64,000 nucleotides of DNA from Rhizobium sp. Root483D2 (GTDB lineage: Bacteria > Pseudomonadota > Alphaproteobacteria > Rhizobiales > Rhizobiaceae): NCBI RefSeq assembly GCF_001426685.1, contig NZ_LMFB01000041.1:35537-99536 (forward strand). Reading direction: 5' to 3'. The position numbers were made by a program, and so were the translations under genes. Shown here piece by piece: positions 25,921 through 34,121 of the stretch (its first letter is position 1; every line of letters starts with the position of its first letter). The notes under the pieces were generated by a model. It was not told where the DNA came from. It worked only from the letters and a program-made list of their open reading frames with translations, and ran no database searches.

Positions 25921-27558
25921 ATGAGGATGAGGAAATTTTTCGGCTTGGCTGTTTTGGCGGGAATCGTCTCGCCGCTCGGGTCGGCGGTTGCGCAGGGATT
26001 AACCGAGGTGGTGCAGACCCGTCTGGGTGCAGTTCAGGGAGAGGTCGTCGACGGTGTCGAGAATTTCTATGGCATACCCTATGCCGCGCCGCCCGTTGGA
26101 GACTTGAGATGGGCGGCGCCTGCACCGGCGAAAAGCTGGCAAGGTGTCCGGCCGGCGGTGGAATTCGGTTCGAACTGCGCGCAGCGAGACGGTCTCGAAT
26201 CCGTGCGAGTCGAAAATGAGGATTGCCTGTATTTGAACGTGCAGCGGCCCGCCGGAACAGCTGCCGATGCCAACCTTCCGGTATTGGTTTACATCCATGG
26301 TGGTGGATGGCGTGGAGGCAGCGGTAATGTCGAGAATCTTGAAAAGCTCGTGCGCGACAACAGGATCATCGGCATTGCGATCAACTACCGGCTCGGCAGC
26401 CTCGGTTTTATGGCCCATCCGGCGCTGAGCGCGTCCGCCGGGCAGTCTGGAAACTATGGCTTCATGGATCAGCAGGCGGCCCTGCGCTGGGTTCAGGACA
26501 ATGCAGCCAGTTTTGGCGGCAATCCCAAGGCCGTCACGATTGCCGGTGAGTCGGCGGGTGCAGGATCCGTCTGCGTGCAACTCGCAGTCCCCGGATCAAA
26601 GGGGTTGTTTGCCGGAGCCATCATGCAGAGCACGCTTTGCGAATCCATCCCGATCGCGACGGCCGAAGACGCCGGCGTCGCGCTGGCTACCGAACTCAAT
26701 TGTACGGGCACCGATGATGCGATCCTTGCCTGCCTGCGCCGGACGCCGGTCGCGCAGGTATTGGATGCGAAGACGGTCATGAGCGGGCGGGGTGATGCGC
26801 AATCGCGGCCCGCGGTCGCCGGCATACCGCCTTTTCTGCCATCTCACGGCACGCCCTTCCTGCCATCCGTTCCTTTCAGGGCCCTGCAAAGCGGCGACCA
26901 TGCGCAAGTTCCGGTTCTGATCGGCTCCCAGCGCGACGAGGCGCGCGGCTTCGTGGCCGACTGGCGCACAGCCTCCGTTCCGCAATATGACCAGGCCGCC
27001 TATGTCAAGTTTGTCCGCGAACGCTTCGGCACGGACGCCGATGCGGTGCTGAACGTCTATCCGTGGCCGACGGATGTCAGCCGGTATACCGGGACCTATC
27101 TCGTTGCAGACCTGAGCCTTGCCGGGACGGGGGGTGGCCTCGGATCGTGCCCCATCAACAATGTCACCAATGCGCTGGCGGAACGCGTGCCCACATTCGC
27201 CTATGAATTCACCTATGACAGGGGACCGGGCTGGTTCGCCGTCGATGGCTACGCCTGGGGTGCCGCCCATGCGGCAGACCTGCCCTATCTGATGCCCAAG
27301 CGTGCCTCGTCCGGGATCAATTCCAACGCGTTCGGCGATCAGGAATGGCAGCTTTCCAGCGAGATGGTCCGCTATTGGGGTGCTTTCATCCGCAATGGTG
27401 ATCCGGCGGTCGAAGGTCAGGCACCATGGACGTCCTACACGTCTGGAAACGGGCCGCTCCTGTCCATTCGCGGTGCCGGCGATGCGGTTCTCATTCCCGA
27501 GGCCGCCTTCCGCAGCGCTCATAATTGTTCGTTCTGGGAATATCTCGCGAAGAACTGA
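25921..27558 (+). CDS. Secreted type-B carboxylesterase (copy 2)
   Basis: Paralog of the upstream esterase, 545 residues: signal peptide (FFGLAVLAGIVSPLGSAVAQ), oxyanion hole YIHGGGWR, nucleophile elbow GESAGAGSV, acid segment GSQRDEARG and His in WGAAHAADLPYLMP. Most blocks are identical or nearly so between the two (NLEKLVRDN, INYRLGSLGF, FMDQQAALRWVQ). It has an extra ~20-residue Pro/Gly-rich insertion (PFLPSHGTPFLPSVPF) before the conserved AxQxGD block. GGAGG sits 4 bases before ATG 25921 and 10 before ATG 25927; either could be used. Divergence in the insertion and near the catalytic loop suggests different substrates. Confidence 0.9.
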   Translation: MRMRKFFGLAVLAGIVSPLGSAVAQGLTEVVQTRLGAVQGEVVDGVENFYGIPYAAPPVGDLRWAAPAPAKSWQGVRPAVEFGSNCAQRDGLESVRVENEDCLYLNVQRPAGTAADANLPVLVYIHGGGWRGGSGNVENLEKLVRDNRIIGIAINYRLGSLGFMAHPALSASAGQSGNYGFMDQQAALRWVQDNAASFGGNPKAVTIAGESAGAGSVCVQLAVPGSKGLFAGAIMQSTLCESIPIATAEDAGVALATELNCTGTDDAILACLRRTPVAQVLDAKTVMSGRGDAQSRPAVAGIPPFLPSHGTPFLPSVPFRALQSGDHAQVPVLIGSQRDEARGFVADWRTASVPQYDQAAYVKFVRERFGTDADAVLNVYPWPTDVSRYTGTYLVADLSLAGTGGGLGSCPINNVTNALAERVPTFAYEFTYDRGPGWFAVDGYAWGAAHAADLPYLMPKRASSGINSNAFGDQEWQLSSEMVRYWGAFIRNGDPAVEGQAPWTSYTSGNGPLLSIRGAGDAVLIPEAAFRSAHNCSFWEYLAKN

Positions 27559-27567
27559 TGGGCTTCG

Positions 27568-27591
27568 CGCCCGCCGGGGTTTTGGCGGGCG
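27568..27591 (+). terminator. Hairpin after the second esterase
   Basis: CGCCCGCC and GGCGGGCG form a perfect 8-bp stem 10 bp after the stop, with a GGGGTTTT loop. The trailing sequence is only moderately T-rich. Confidence 0.6.
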
Positions 27592-27774
27592 GTTATCGTT
27601 AAAATCGCTGGGATCGGCTTGAGGTTAAGCCGCTCCAAGCCTCCCCCGGTGCCGTCAAGATGCCTGCCGGGTTGACCCGTATGGATTTCCCATGAGAATG
27701 GCGGGGTGATTTAAAGTGCGACAGTGCCGCTCCGCGTTTATCGCTTGGGTGCTGTTGCCAGGGGAGGACTGCGA

Positions 27775-28191
27775 ATGACGCCGTTTCAACGTGTTATGAT
27801 CCGTATTGCCGCGCTGATGGCGCTTTCGCTCGGGGTTTTGAGTGCCTGCACCGTCGCTGTCGATGAGCCCGGCGGGCGGCCCTATCCGCGGCCGCAGCCT
27901 TCGTCCCCGCAGATGTGCACGATGCAATATGATCCGGTTTGCGGCGCGCGCGGCAATACCAGCCGGACTTTCGGCAATGAATGCCAGGCGCGGGCGGAAG
28001 GGTTCCGGGTTATCGGCCGGGGCGAGTGCCGGCCGCAAAGGCCCGATTTTGGCGGCGACCGGCCGCAGGTCTGCACGCGCGAATATGCGCCGGTCTGCGC
28101 CCGCCAGGGACGGCGCGAGCAGACCTTTGCGAATGGCTGTATGGCTGAGGCGCAAGGGTTTCGTGTGATCGGCAACGGGGATTGCCGCTGA
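27775..28191 (+). CDS. Lipoprotein with two Kazal-type inhibitor domains
   Basis: A 138-residue predicted lipoprotein: signal with lipobox LGVLSAC (GGGGAGG ribosome site upstream). The mature part has a Pro/Arg linker and two consecutive Kazal-like modules: CTMQYDPVCGARGNTSRTFG...NECQARAEGFRVIGRGEC, then CTREYAPVCARQGRREQTFA...NGCMAEAQGFRVIGNGDC. Each has the C-x6-PVC-x(n)-C-x(n)-C order of Kazal serine-protease inhibitors and ends in GxC. Role inferred: periplasmic or cell-surface protease inhibitor. The two modules look like an internal duplication. Confidence 0.82.
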   Translation: MTPFQRVMIRIAALMALSLGVLSACTVAVDEPGGRPYPRPQPSSPQMCTMQYDPVCGARGNTSRTFGNECQARAEGFRVIGRGECRPQRPDFGGDRPQVCTREYAPVCARQGRREQTFANGCMAEAQGFRVIGNGDCR

Positions 28192-28214
28192 TCTGAATTG
28201 GCGGACCGGACAAT

Positions 28215-28234
28215 GCGCCCGCGTGGGGCGTTTT
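28215..28234 (+). terminator. Terminator after the Kazal lipoprotein
   Basis: CGCCC and GGGCG pair with a 5-base loop, followed by TTTT. It lies 24 bp after the stop codon and 40 bp before the next gene. Confidence 0.6.
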
Positions 28235-28273
28235 GCCCGGTCCTCTTCCTGTTGCTGACGGCTGGAGCTGGGC

Positions 28274-29080
28274 ATGCTGCGCATCCTTTCGTTGAATGCC
28301 TGGGGCGGGCGGGTCCATGCGCCGCTAATGCTTTATCTCGCCGAGGTGGATGCGGATGTGATCTGCCTGCAGGAGGTGGCGCGCACGCCGGATGCCCCTT
28401 CCGACTGGCTGATCTATCGCGACCAGGGTGTCGAACTGCCGCAACGGGCCAATCTGTTCGAGGAAATCCGGGCGCTTCTGCCGGATCATGACGGGTTCTT
28501 CGCACCGACGGCGCGGGGTCCTCTGTTTGATGGCGAGCGGGCGGTGCCGTCGGAATTCGGGCTGGCGACCTTTGTGCGCAAGTCTTTGACGGTGATCGCG
28601 CAGGCGCAGGATTTCGTGCATGGCACGTTTTCGCCCGATGGCTGGGGGCCGCATCCGCGCGCCCGCAACGCTCATTGCCTGCGCCTTTTCAACCATGAGG
28701 ACGGGTTTGCGTTCACCGTCGCGCAGATGCATGGCTTAAGAGAGGTTGCGGGCAAGGGCGATACGCCGGCGCGCGATGCCCAGACGCAGGCGCTGATCGA
28801 ACTGATCGGGCGGGTATGGAGTGCAGATGAGCGGCTGGTGGTCTGTGGCGATTTCAACGTGCTGCCGGACAGCCGGATGTTTTCCGAACTTGCGGCGCTC
28901 GGCCTGACGGATCTGATCACGTCGCGCGGGCATGCCGATACCCGCACGTCCTACTATGAAAAGCCGGGGCGTTTTGCCGATTACCTGCTGGTCACGCCGG
29001 ATATTGAAGTGATCGCCTTTGATGCGGTGCCCAAGCCGGAGGTGTCCGATCATCGCGCTCTGCTTCTGGAGATGCGTTAG
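28274..29080 (+). CDS. Endonuclease/exonuclease/phosphatase family protein
   Basis: A 268-residue metal-dependent phosphoesterase fold: RILSLNAWGG (metal Asn), DVICLQEVAR (metal Glu), VCGDFNVLPDS (Asp-x-Asn catalytic motif) and VSDHRALLLEMR (His/Asp general base). All four signature blocks are present, so it should be catalytically competent. Substrate could be DNA, phospholipid or phosphoinositide-like; it cannot be decided from sequence. No signal peptide. TGGAG lies about 7 bases before the ATG. Confidence 0.85.
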   Translation: MLRILSLNAWGGRVHAPLMLYLAEVDADVICLQEVARTPDAPSDWLIYRDQGVELPQRANLFEEIRALLPDHDGFFAPTARGPLFDGERAVPSEFGLATFVRKSLTVIAQAQDFVHGTFSPDGWGPHPRARNAHCLRLFNHEDGFAFTVAQMHGLREVAGKGDTPARDAQTQALIELIGRVWSADERLVVCGDFNVLPDSRMFSELAALGLTDLITSRGHADTRTSYYEKPGRFADYLLVTPDIEVIAFDAVPKPEVSDHRALLLEMR

Positions 29081-29229
29081 GGAAAGCCGAACGCGGGGCA
29101 GCAATCATCGTGTGAGGGACCCGGTTGTCAAATTTTTTCCGTTGCCGTGTCGATCCGCAGCAGGGCCGTTCGTCGTGATGATACGGGCCGTAAGCCCGTA
29201 CAACACATGGACCCTCAAGGAGACAGGCA

Positions 29230-29631
29230 ATGCCCAAGATGATTTTTGTCAATCTGCCGGTGCGCGATCTGGCGGCTGCGATCCGCTTCTATCAGGCGAT
29301 CGGATGCCAGAAGAATGAGCAGTTCAGCGACAACAGTTCGGCCAGCATGGTGTGGTCGGAGACGATTACGTTCCAGCTGGCGACCCCCGACTATTTCGCA
29401 ACCTATACGCCGAAGGCGATTGCCGACGCGCATGCGACGACGGAGGTGCTGCTCGCCTTGTCGATCGACAGCCGGCAGGAGGTGGACAGATTGGCTGACG
29501 CGGCGGCGGCTGCGGGCGGCAAGGCCGACATTCGCGAGCGCCAGGACAGCGGCTTCATGTATAACCGTGCGGTCGCAGATCCCGACGGCCACATCCTCGA
29601 ATTGATGTGGATGGACATGGGCGCAGTCTGA
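29230..29631 (+). CDS. VOC/glyoxalase family protein
   Basis: A 133-residue vicinal-oxygen-chelate protein, made of two beta-alpha-beta-beta-beta units. It starts MPKMIFVNLPVRDLAAAIRF; later blocks are FMYNRAVADPDGHILELMWM (C-terminal metal Glu in HILELMW) and the middle strand SMVWSETITFQL. Strong AAGGAGA ribosome site. Family members include dioxygenases, lyases and antibiotic-binding proteins; this one resembles uncharacterised lactoylglutathione-lyase-like members. Confidence 0.85.
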   Translation: MPKMIFVNLPVRDLAAAIRFYQAIGCQKNEQFSDNSSASMVWSETITFQLATPDYFATYTPKAIADAHATTEVLLALSIDSRQEVDRLADAAAAAGGKADIRERQDSGFMYNRAVADPDGHILELMWMDMGAV

Positions 29632-29656
29632 GCACGGAGCCTCCAACCCGCCGTCT

Positions 29657-29687
29657 GCTGCCGTCACCCATTTCCGGTGACGGCAGC
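29657..29687. terminator. Perfect 12-bp hairpin after the VOC gene
   Basis: GCTGCCGTCACC / GGTGACGGCAGC with a 7-base loop, 25 bp after the VOC stop. It has no T-run, so it may act as an attenuator or 3' stabiliser rather than a classical terminator. Confidence 0.55.
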
Positions 29688-29855
29688 GAAAGCCTTCGTT
29701 TACCATGTTTGCTTAAAATCCGTTTCAGTGACGGCCATTCCCGCCCGGCGCCCGCCTTTCGACACAGGCGGACCGCAGGTTGTTCTTGTGGGCCAGGCGG
29801 GAATGGGGCGGCGCGATGGTGCATTCTGGTGCATCCTCATCGGTAGAGGCGGCAA

Positions 29856-31145
29856 GTGAGTATGGCGTATGTTTCCCTTTTCCGGCGGCCGGTGGCGGTG
29901 TTTTTGCTGTCGTTATCGCTGACCACTTGTTCGACGGACGATCTGACGCCGCCTGGGCGGGTCGATTCGTCGGCACGGGTGAGTGCCATCAAGCCGGTGA
30001 ACGGTCATGCGCGCGGTTCGCGCGAAAATCCCTATCCGGCAGCTCAGACACCGGTTGCGACGTTTTCTGAAAATTCCGACGATGCGGTCCCGGCCGATCC
30101 GGGGCTGCAGGGGGGCAACCGGCGCCTGCCGATGATCGACAGTGAACCCACGCAACAGCCGCTGGCCGGTGGACAGCCGATGACGGTGCCGTCTGAAGGC
30201 GTCAACATGGACGCGATGATGGGCGTTGAAACCGGATCGACGCAGGTTGTCGGCCTAGCCGAGGAACAGAACCGCGATTACGGCCGCGGCAATGAGATTG
30301 CCGAGGGCAATGCCAGCCAGCCGGTGGTTGGCGGGATTGGCGGCGACAGCGTCGAACAGCTTGGCGGGTCACAGGCCATGCAGGTGGCTTCCGCCGATCC
30401 GAGCTATGACCCCGACCTGCCGCCGCTCAGCGCTGAAAAGCAGGCGGCTGAGGAGGCGCGCAAGGCGCAGTTTCTGGACCAGCAGCAGCGCGTGATGCTG
30501 CGCAAGAACCAAGTTCAGCAGGAGCAGCAGGTGGCGTTCCTGCCGCGTGCGGGCAATCCGCTGGAATCCGAGCCTGATTTCACCGGGCGCATGCCGGCCT
30601 CCGAAGTGGCCTGCCGCCAACGGCTGAAGAAATTGCGGGTGGAATTCACCGATATTCCCCGCATTTCCAACGGAAAATCCTGTGGCATCGACTACCCGAT
30701 CCAGCTGACCGGCCTTTCCGGCGGCATCGACGTCAAGCCCGCCGTTAAGCTCAATTGCGAGGTGACGGAAGCCTTTGCCAAATGGGTGAAGAACGAACTC
30801 GCACCCTCGGCCCGCTACCGCTACCTGTCCGGCATCAAGACGATCAAGCCGCTTGGGGGCTATTCCTGCCGGACGATGAATTCCAAGCGCGGCAATCCGA
30901 TGTCGGAACATGCCCATGGCAACGCCATCGATGTCGGCAAGTTCGTGCTGAATTCCGGCAAGGAAATTGACGTGCGCAAGCCCGGCTTCTTCGCCTTCCG
31001 CGAAAAGGGGTTGTTGAAGGCGGTGCGCAGCGACAGCTGCAAATATTTCAACACGGTGCTCGGCCCCGGCAGCGATCCGCAGCACAAGGACCATTTCCAT
31101 TTCGACCTGAGAGAGCGCAAGTCCGGATACCGGCATTGCGACTGA
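29856..31145 (+). CDS. Extensin-like family lipoprotein
   Basis: Cell-envelope protein of 429 residues. The N-terminus has a hydrophobic signal with a lipobox-like SLTTC. Residues ~30-220 are a long low-complexity Gln/Gly/Glu-rich linker, then comes a conserved C-terminal extensin-like domain (PF06904 type) with ACRQRLKKL and a disulfide-rich fold (SCGIDYPI, KLNCEVTEAF, GYSCRTMNS). The zinc-like motif HAHGNAIDVGKF and HKDHFHFDLR match the HxD...HFH signature of M15-like peptidases, so a D,D-type wall hydrolase is possible. It starts at GTG 29856 or ATG 29862. Confidence 0.85.
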   Translation: MSMAYVSLFRRPVAVFLLSLSLTTCSTDDLTPPGRVDSSARVSAIKPVNGHARGSRENPYPAAQTPVATFSENSDDAVPADPGLQGGNRRLPMIDSEPTQQPLAGGQPMTVPSEGVNMDAMMGVETGSTQVVGLAEEQNRDYGRGNEIAEGNASQPVVGGIGGDSVEQLGGSQAMQVASADPSYDPDLPPLSAEKQAAEEARKAQFLDQQQRVMLRKNQVQQEQQVAFLPRAGNPLESEPDFTGRMPASEVACRQRLKKLRVEFTDIPRISNGKSCGIDYPIQLTGLSGGIDVKPAVKLNCEVTEAFAKWVKNELAPSARYRYLSGIKTIKPLGGYSCRTMNSKRGNPMSEHAHGNAIDVGKFVLNSGKEIDVRKPGFFAFREKGLLKAVRSDSCKYFNTVLGPGSDPQHKDHFHFDLRERKSGYRHCD

Positions 31146-31289
31146 GGTGAGGTGCCCGTAGGTCGCTGCGGCTGGGTGGCCTGCATGCCGTGCCGCGCGG
31201 TAAGATTTGGTGGCGCGTGGCCACGAATCGAAGATTTCCCGAGGGGAACGAATGCGGCGAGAGGCTGAAAGGCCGCCCAATTCCGGTTT

Positions 31290-31634
31290 TCAGACGGAGG
31301 ATTTGGTGTCTGCGGGCGCTCTTTCCTGATCCTCTTCCAATTCAATCTCCGGGGCGGGTGTCAGCATTCGTCCATGCCGGATGAGGATCACGTCAACGCG
31401 GAAACCATCATAGACATAATCGAGAAGATAATCGCCGACGACCAAGGTCAGGCTGCCGGCGATCCCAAGACCGTGCATTCTGTTTCCCGATTGAGGAAAG
31501 TTTTGAAGTGTTTCCCGAGCTTTTTTCATTGCGAGTGCGAAGTTTCTCGCGGCAGCAGTGTTTCGCCGGCGCAAGTAGTCCGCTTCCTGCCGGACGTAGT
31601 TCGCAGCGTCTTTTGAAAGCCTGACGGGTGTCAT
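31290..31634 (-). CDS. ParE/RelE-type toxin
   Basis: A 114-residue toxin of a type II toxin-antitoxin pair: typical N-terminal MTPVRLSKDAANYVRQEADY, central NFPQSGNR and RVDVILIRHGRM near the end. Members act on gyrase (ParE) or mRNA (RelE); the sequence fits the ParE branch. It overlaps the antitoxin stop by 4 bp (ATGA), the classical antitoxin-then-toxin order. The C-terminal ~20 residues are acidic and specific to this copy. Confidence 0.82.
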   Translation of the reverse strand: MTPVRLSKDAANYVRQEADYLRRRNTAAARNFALAMKKARETLQNFPQSGNRMHGLGIAGSLTLVVGDYLLDYVYDGFRVDVILIRHGRMLTPAPEIELEEDQERAPADTKSSV

Positions 31635-31891
31635 GCCACCTTGCCGGAAACGATCCGATCGATATCGGCAAGGACGTCATCCATGTCTTCGTGTTCGCCG
31701 TTGAGAATTTGGTCACGACCCTTGATGGCGGCCAAGATGCCGGAACCCTCGTTCATGAGATAGGTTCTGAGCGCCCGGACGATGATGTAGCTCCTAGAGC
31801 GCTCCGTCGCTTCGGCAATGGTTTCGATGTCCGACACGATATCCGAGGGTATTCGAAGGGTGACCGATTCTGAGGTACTCGCATGCGGCAT
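31631..31891 (-). CDS. Ribbon-helix-helix antitoxin
   Basis: An 86-residue ParD/RHH-type antitoxin. Residues ~8-45 form the DNA-binding ribbon-helix-helix (SVTLRIPSDIVSDIETIAEA, TERSRSYIIVRALRTYL); the C-terminal part is acidic (GEHEDMDDVLADIDRIV) and should wrap the toxin. Start 31891 is chosen because AAGGAG sits 6 bases upstream; the upstream ATG has no spacing. A tandem 10-bp repeat lies just upstream and likely carries autoregulation. Confidence 0.85.
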   Translation of the reverse strand: MPHASTSESVTLRIPSDIVSDIETIAEATERSRSYIIVRALRTYLMNEGSGILAAIKGRDQILNGEHEDMDDVLADIDRIVSGKVA

Positions 31892-31908
31892 GACCATCTC
31901 CTTGGCTG

Positions 31909-31928
31909 TGTAAGACAATGTAAGACAA
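31909..31928. promoter_or_regulatory. Tandem operator of the toxin-antitoxin operon
   Basis: Two perfect adjacent copies of TGTAAGACAA lie 18 bp upstream of the antitoxin ATG. Ribbon-helix-helix antitoxins bind tandem half-sites of this kind, so autoregulation is the natural reading. Confidence 0.65.
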
Positions 31929-32007
31929 ACCATTCTGCCGTGCAAATTATGATAAATAGGCAGGCAGTGAAGCGGGCCGGGCGGCCACATTTCGATCAGC
32001 CGCGCGC

Positions 32008-32090
32008 AAAAAAAATGGCCGGTGAAAACCGGCCTAAATGAACCTTTCCGAAAGGGGGACTGCCGGAGGTTCTTGCAAATCACGTGAGTC
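32008..32090 (-). ncRNA. Candidate trans-encoded small RNA
   Basis: A strong minus-strand Rho-independent terminator (7-bp GGCCGGT/ACCGGCC stem, 4-base loop, eight T) with no minus-strand gene upstream. Just 5' of it is a G/C-rich, Watson-Crick-rich segment (AACCT paired with AGGTT, CCCCCTTTCGG loop) that looks like a short structured RNA of about 80 nt. Size and architecture match the rhizobial suhB/MmgR (alpha-r8) class, but I could not confirm the family. The 428-bp gap holding it, between the TA pair and the ABC exporter, has no coding frame. Confidence 0.5.
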
Positions 32091-32319
32091 GTCTTAGTCT
32101 CATGGCGCGACCATGACGCCGGTGCGTCACCGTTTGATGACAGACGGGCTCAAGCGGAAAAAACGCGGTTTCTGAAACCAAAGGGAACAGGCGGTTGCGG
32201 CGTTGCGGATGGTCTTGGCGATGTGTTTTCGTCTTTTCTTGATTTAGCAGCTGAAATTTTCGAAAGAACGCCCCATATAGAGCATCTCTTTCCGCCTCCT
32301 TTTCCCCGGAACATATTTC

Positions 32320-33246
32320 ATGGCGCCCATCGTTTCCGTTTCCAATCTGGTGAAGACCTATGCGTCCGGCTTTCAGGCGCTGAAGGATGTCAGTCTCGAT
32401 ATCGAGGAGGGCGAAATTCTGGCGCTGCTGGGGCCGAACGGCGCCGGCAAAACGACGCTCATCTCGATCATCTGCGGTATCGTCAATCCGAGCGGCGGCA
32501 CGGTGCTGGTCGGCGGCCACGATGTCGTCAAGGATTTCCGCGCCACCCGCTCGATGATAGGCCTGGTGCCGCAGGAGCTGACCACAGACCAGTTCGAGAC
32601 GGTGTGGAACACGGTATCGTTTTCGCGCGGGCTGCACGGCAAGAAGCCGGACCCGGCCCATATCGAGAAGGTGCTGAAAGACCTGTCGCTGTACGACAAG
32701 AAGGACAGCATGCTGCGCGAGCTATCCGGCGGCATGAAGCGCCGGGTGCTGATTGCCAAGGCCCTGTCGCACGAGCCGCGCGTGCTCTTTCTGGATGAGC
32801 CGACCGCCGGGGTAGATGTCAACCTGCGCAAGGACATGTGGAAGGTGGTGGAGAAGCTGCGGGAAACCGGCGTCACCATCATCCTGACCACCCATTATAT
32901 CGAGGAGGCCGAGGAGATCGCCGATCGCGTCGGCGTCATCAATGGCGGCAAGATCCTTCTGATCGAACAGAAGAAGGAGCTGATGAAAAAGCTCGGCCGC
33001 AAGCAGCTGCGGATCGACCTGCAGGAGAAGCTTCTGGCTATTCCCGAAACGCTGTCATCCTACGACCTGACGATCGAGGACGACGGCCAGAGCCTGATCT
33101 ATGACTATGATACGTCCGGCGAGCGAACCGGCATCACCACGCTGTTGACGGCGCTGGCGGAGGCTGGCATCCGGCTGAAGGACATCTCGACACGGCAGAG
33201 TTCGCTCGAGGATATTTTCGTCGAACTGGTGGGAGCAAAAGCATGA
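32320..33246 (+). CDS. ABC exporter ATPase (YadG/NodI-like)
   Basis: ATP-binding subunit of an ABC-2-type exporter, 308 residues: Walker [11 protein letters not shown]-loop [12 protein letters not shown], signature [15 protein letters not shown], Walker [14 protein letters not shown]-loop [19 protein letters not shown]. The C-terminal ~90 residues are a variable tail as in DrrA/NodI-type ATPases, ending [12 protein letters not shown]. The next gene starts within its stop (ATGA). Related pairs in enterobacteria (YadG/YadH) are uncharacterised; substrate unknown. Confidence 0.9.
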   Translation: MAPIVSVSNLVKTYASGFQALKDVSLDIEEGEILALLGPNGAGKTTLISIICGIVNPSGGTVLVGGHDVVKDFRATRSMIGLVPQELTTDQFETVWNTVSFSRGLHGKKPDPAHIEKVLKDLSLYDKKDSMLRELSGGMKRRVLIAKALSHEPRVLFLDEPTAGVDVNLRKDMWKVVEKLRETGVTIILTTHYIEEAEEIADRVGVINGGKILLIEQKKELMKKLGRKQLRIDLQEKLLAIPETLSSYDLTIEDDGQSLIYDYDTSGERTGITTLLTALAEAGIRLKDISTRQSSLEDIFVELVGAKA

Positions 33247-34004
33247 ACCTCGAAGCGGTCAAGTCGATCTATTTCTTCGAGATGGCGCGTACGCGCCGCA
33301 CGCTGTTGCAAAGCGTCGTTTCGCCGGTCATCTCGACCTCGCTCTATTTCATCGTCTTTGGCGCGGCCGTCGGATCGCGCATCCAGGAAATCGACGGCGT
33401 CTCCTACGGCGCCTTCATCACACCCGGCCTGATCATGCTGACCTTGCTGACGCAGTGCATCGGCAACGGCTCCTTCGGCATCTATTTCCCGAAATTCACG
33501 GGCACGATCTATGAGCTGCTGTCGTCGCCGGTCTCGATGACGGAGATCGTGCTTGGCTATGTCGGGGCGGCGGCGACCAAGGGCATGATGATCGGCCTCA
33601 TCATCCTCGGAACGGCCTCGCTGTTCGTCGATCTGTCGATCGCCCATCCGCTCGTGATGCTGCTGTTCTTCGTGCTGACGGCCGTGACCTTCAGCCTGTT
33701 CGGCTTCATCATCGGCATCTGGGCCAAGGATTTCGAGCAGCTGAACCTCATCCCGATGCTGGTCATCCCGCCGCTGGTCTTCCTGGGCGGCAGTTTCTAT
33801 TCGGTCAACATGCTGCCGCCGTTCTGGCAGGCGGTCAGCCATTTCAATCCGGTGCTCTATCTCATCAGCGGCTTCCGCTGGAGCTTCTTCGAGATCGCCG
33901 ACGTCAACCCGGTGGTCAGCTTTGCGATCATCATCGTGTTTCTGGCGGTGCTGATGGGGCTGCTGACGTGGATCTTCAAGACAGGATACCGGCTGCGAAA
34001 CTGA
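33243..34004 (+). CDS. ABC-2 type exporter permease (YadH-like)
   Basis: Membrane partner of the upstream ATPase, 253 residues with about six membrane helices: [20 protein letters not shown] at the N-terminus, then a large second helix pair ([16 protein letters not shown]), [20 protein letters not shown] (coupling helix region) and the ABC-2 hallmark helix [19 protein letters not shown]. It overlaps the ATPase gene by 4 bp, so translation is coupled. A heptamer array starts at its stop codon. Confidence 0.9.
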   Translation: MNLEAVKSIYFFEMARTRRTLLQSVVSPVISTSLYFIVFGAAVGSRIQEIDGVSYGAFITPGLIMLTLLTQCIGNGSFGIYFPKFTGTIYELLSSPVSMTEIVLGYVGAAATKGMMIGLIILGTASLFVDLSIAHPLVMLLFFVLTAVTFSLFGFIIGIWAKDFEQLNLIPMLVIPPLVFLGGSFYSVNMLPPFWQAVSHFNPVLYLISGFRWSFFEIADVNPVVSFAIIIVFLAVLMGLLTWIFKTGYRLRN

Positions 34005-34121
34005 GTAGAGAATAGTGAATAGGGAATAGTGAATAGTGAATAGTGAATAGTGAATAGTGAATAGGACTACCCACTACTCACTACTCACTACTCACTACTC
34101 ACTACTCACTATCCGCTCACT
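34003..34121. repeat. 7-bp tandem array, inverted arms, at an exporter/glycosyltransferase convergent junction
   Basis: Seventeen consecutive 7-bp units without a gap. Left arm: GAGTAGA, GAATAGT, GAATAGG, GAATAGT x5, GAATAGG. Right arm from 34066: ACTACCC, ACTACTC x5, ACTATCC, GCTCACT. Left units are nearly complementary to right units (one mismatch each), giving a long imperfect hairpin. The array begins in the permease stop codon and ends over the glycosyltransferase stop on the other strand, so it exactly fills the junction. Same unit family as 8718-8896. Confidence 0.92.

Noticed and set aside
32080-32661. 193-residue minus-strand frame opposite the exporter ATPase
   Set aside because: Shadow of the ABC ATPase, which has all nucleotide-binding motifs.
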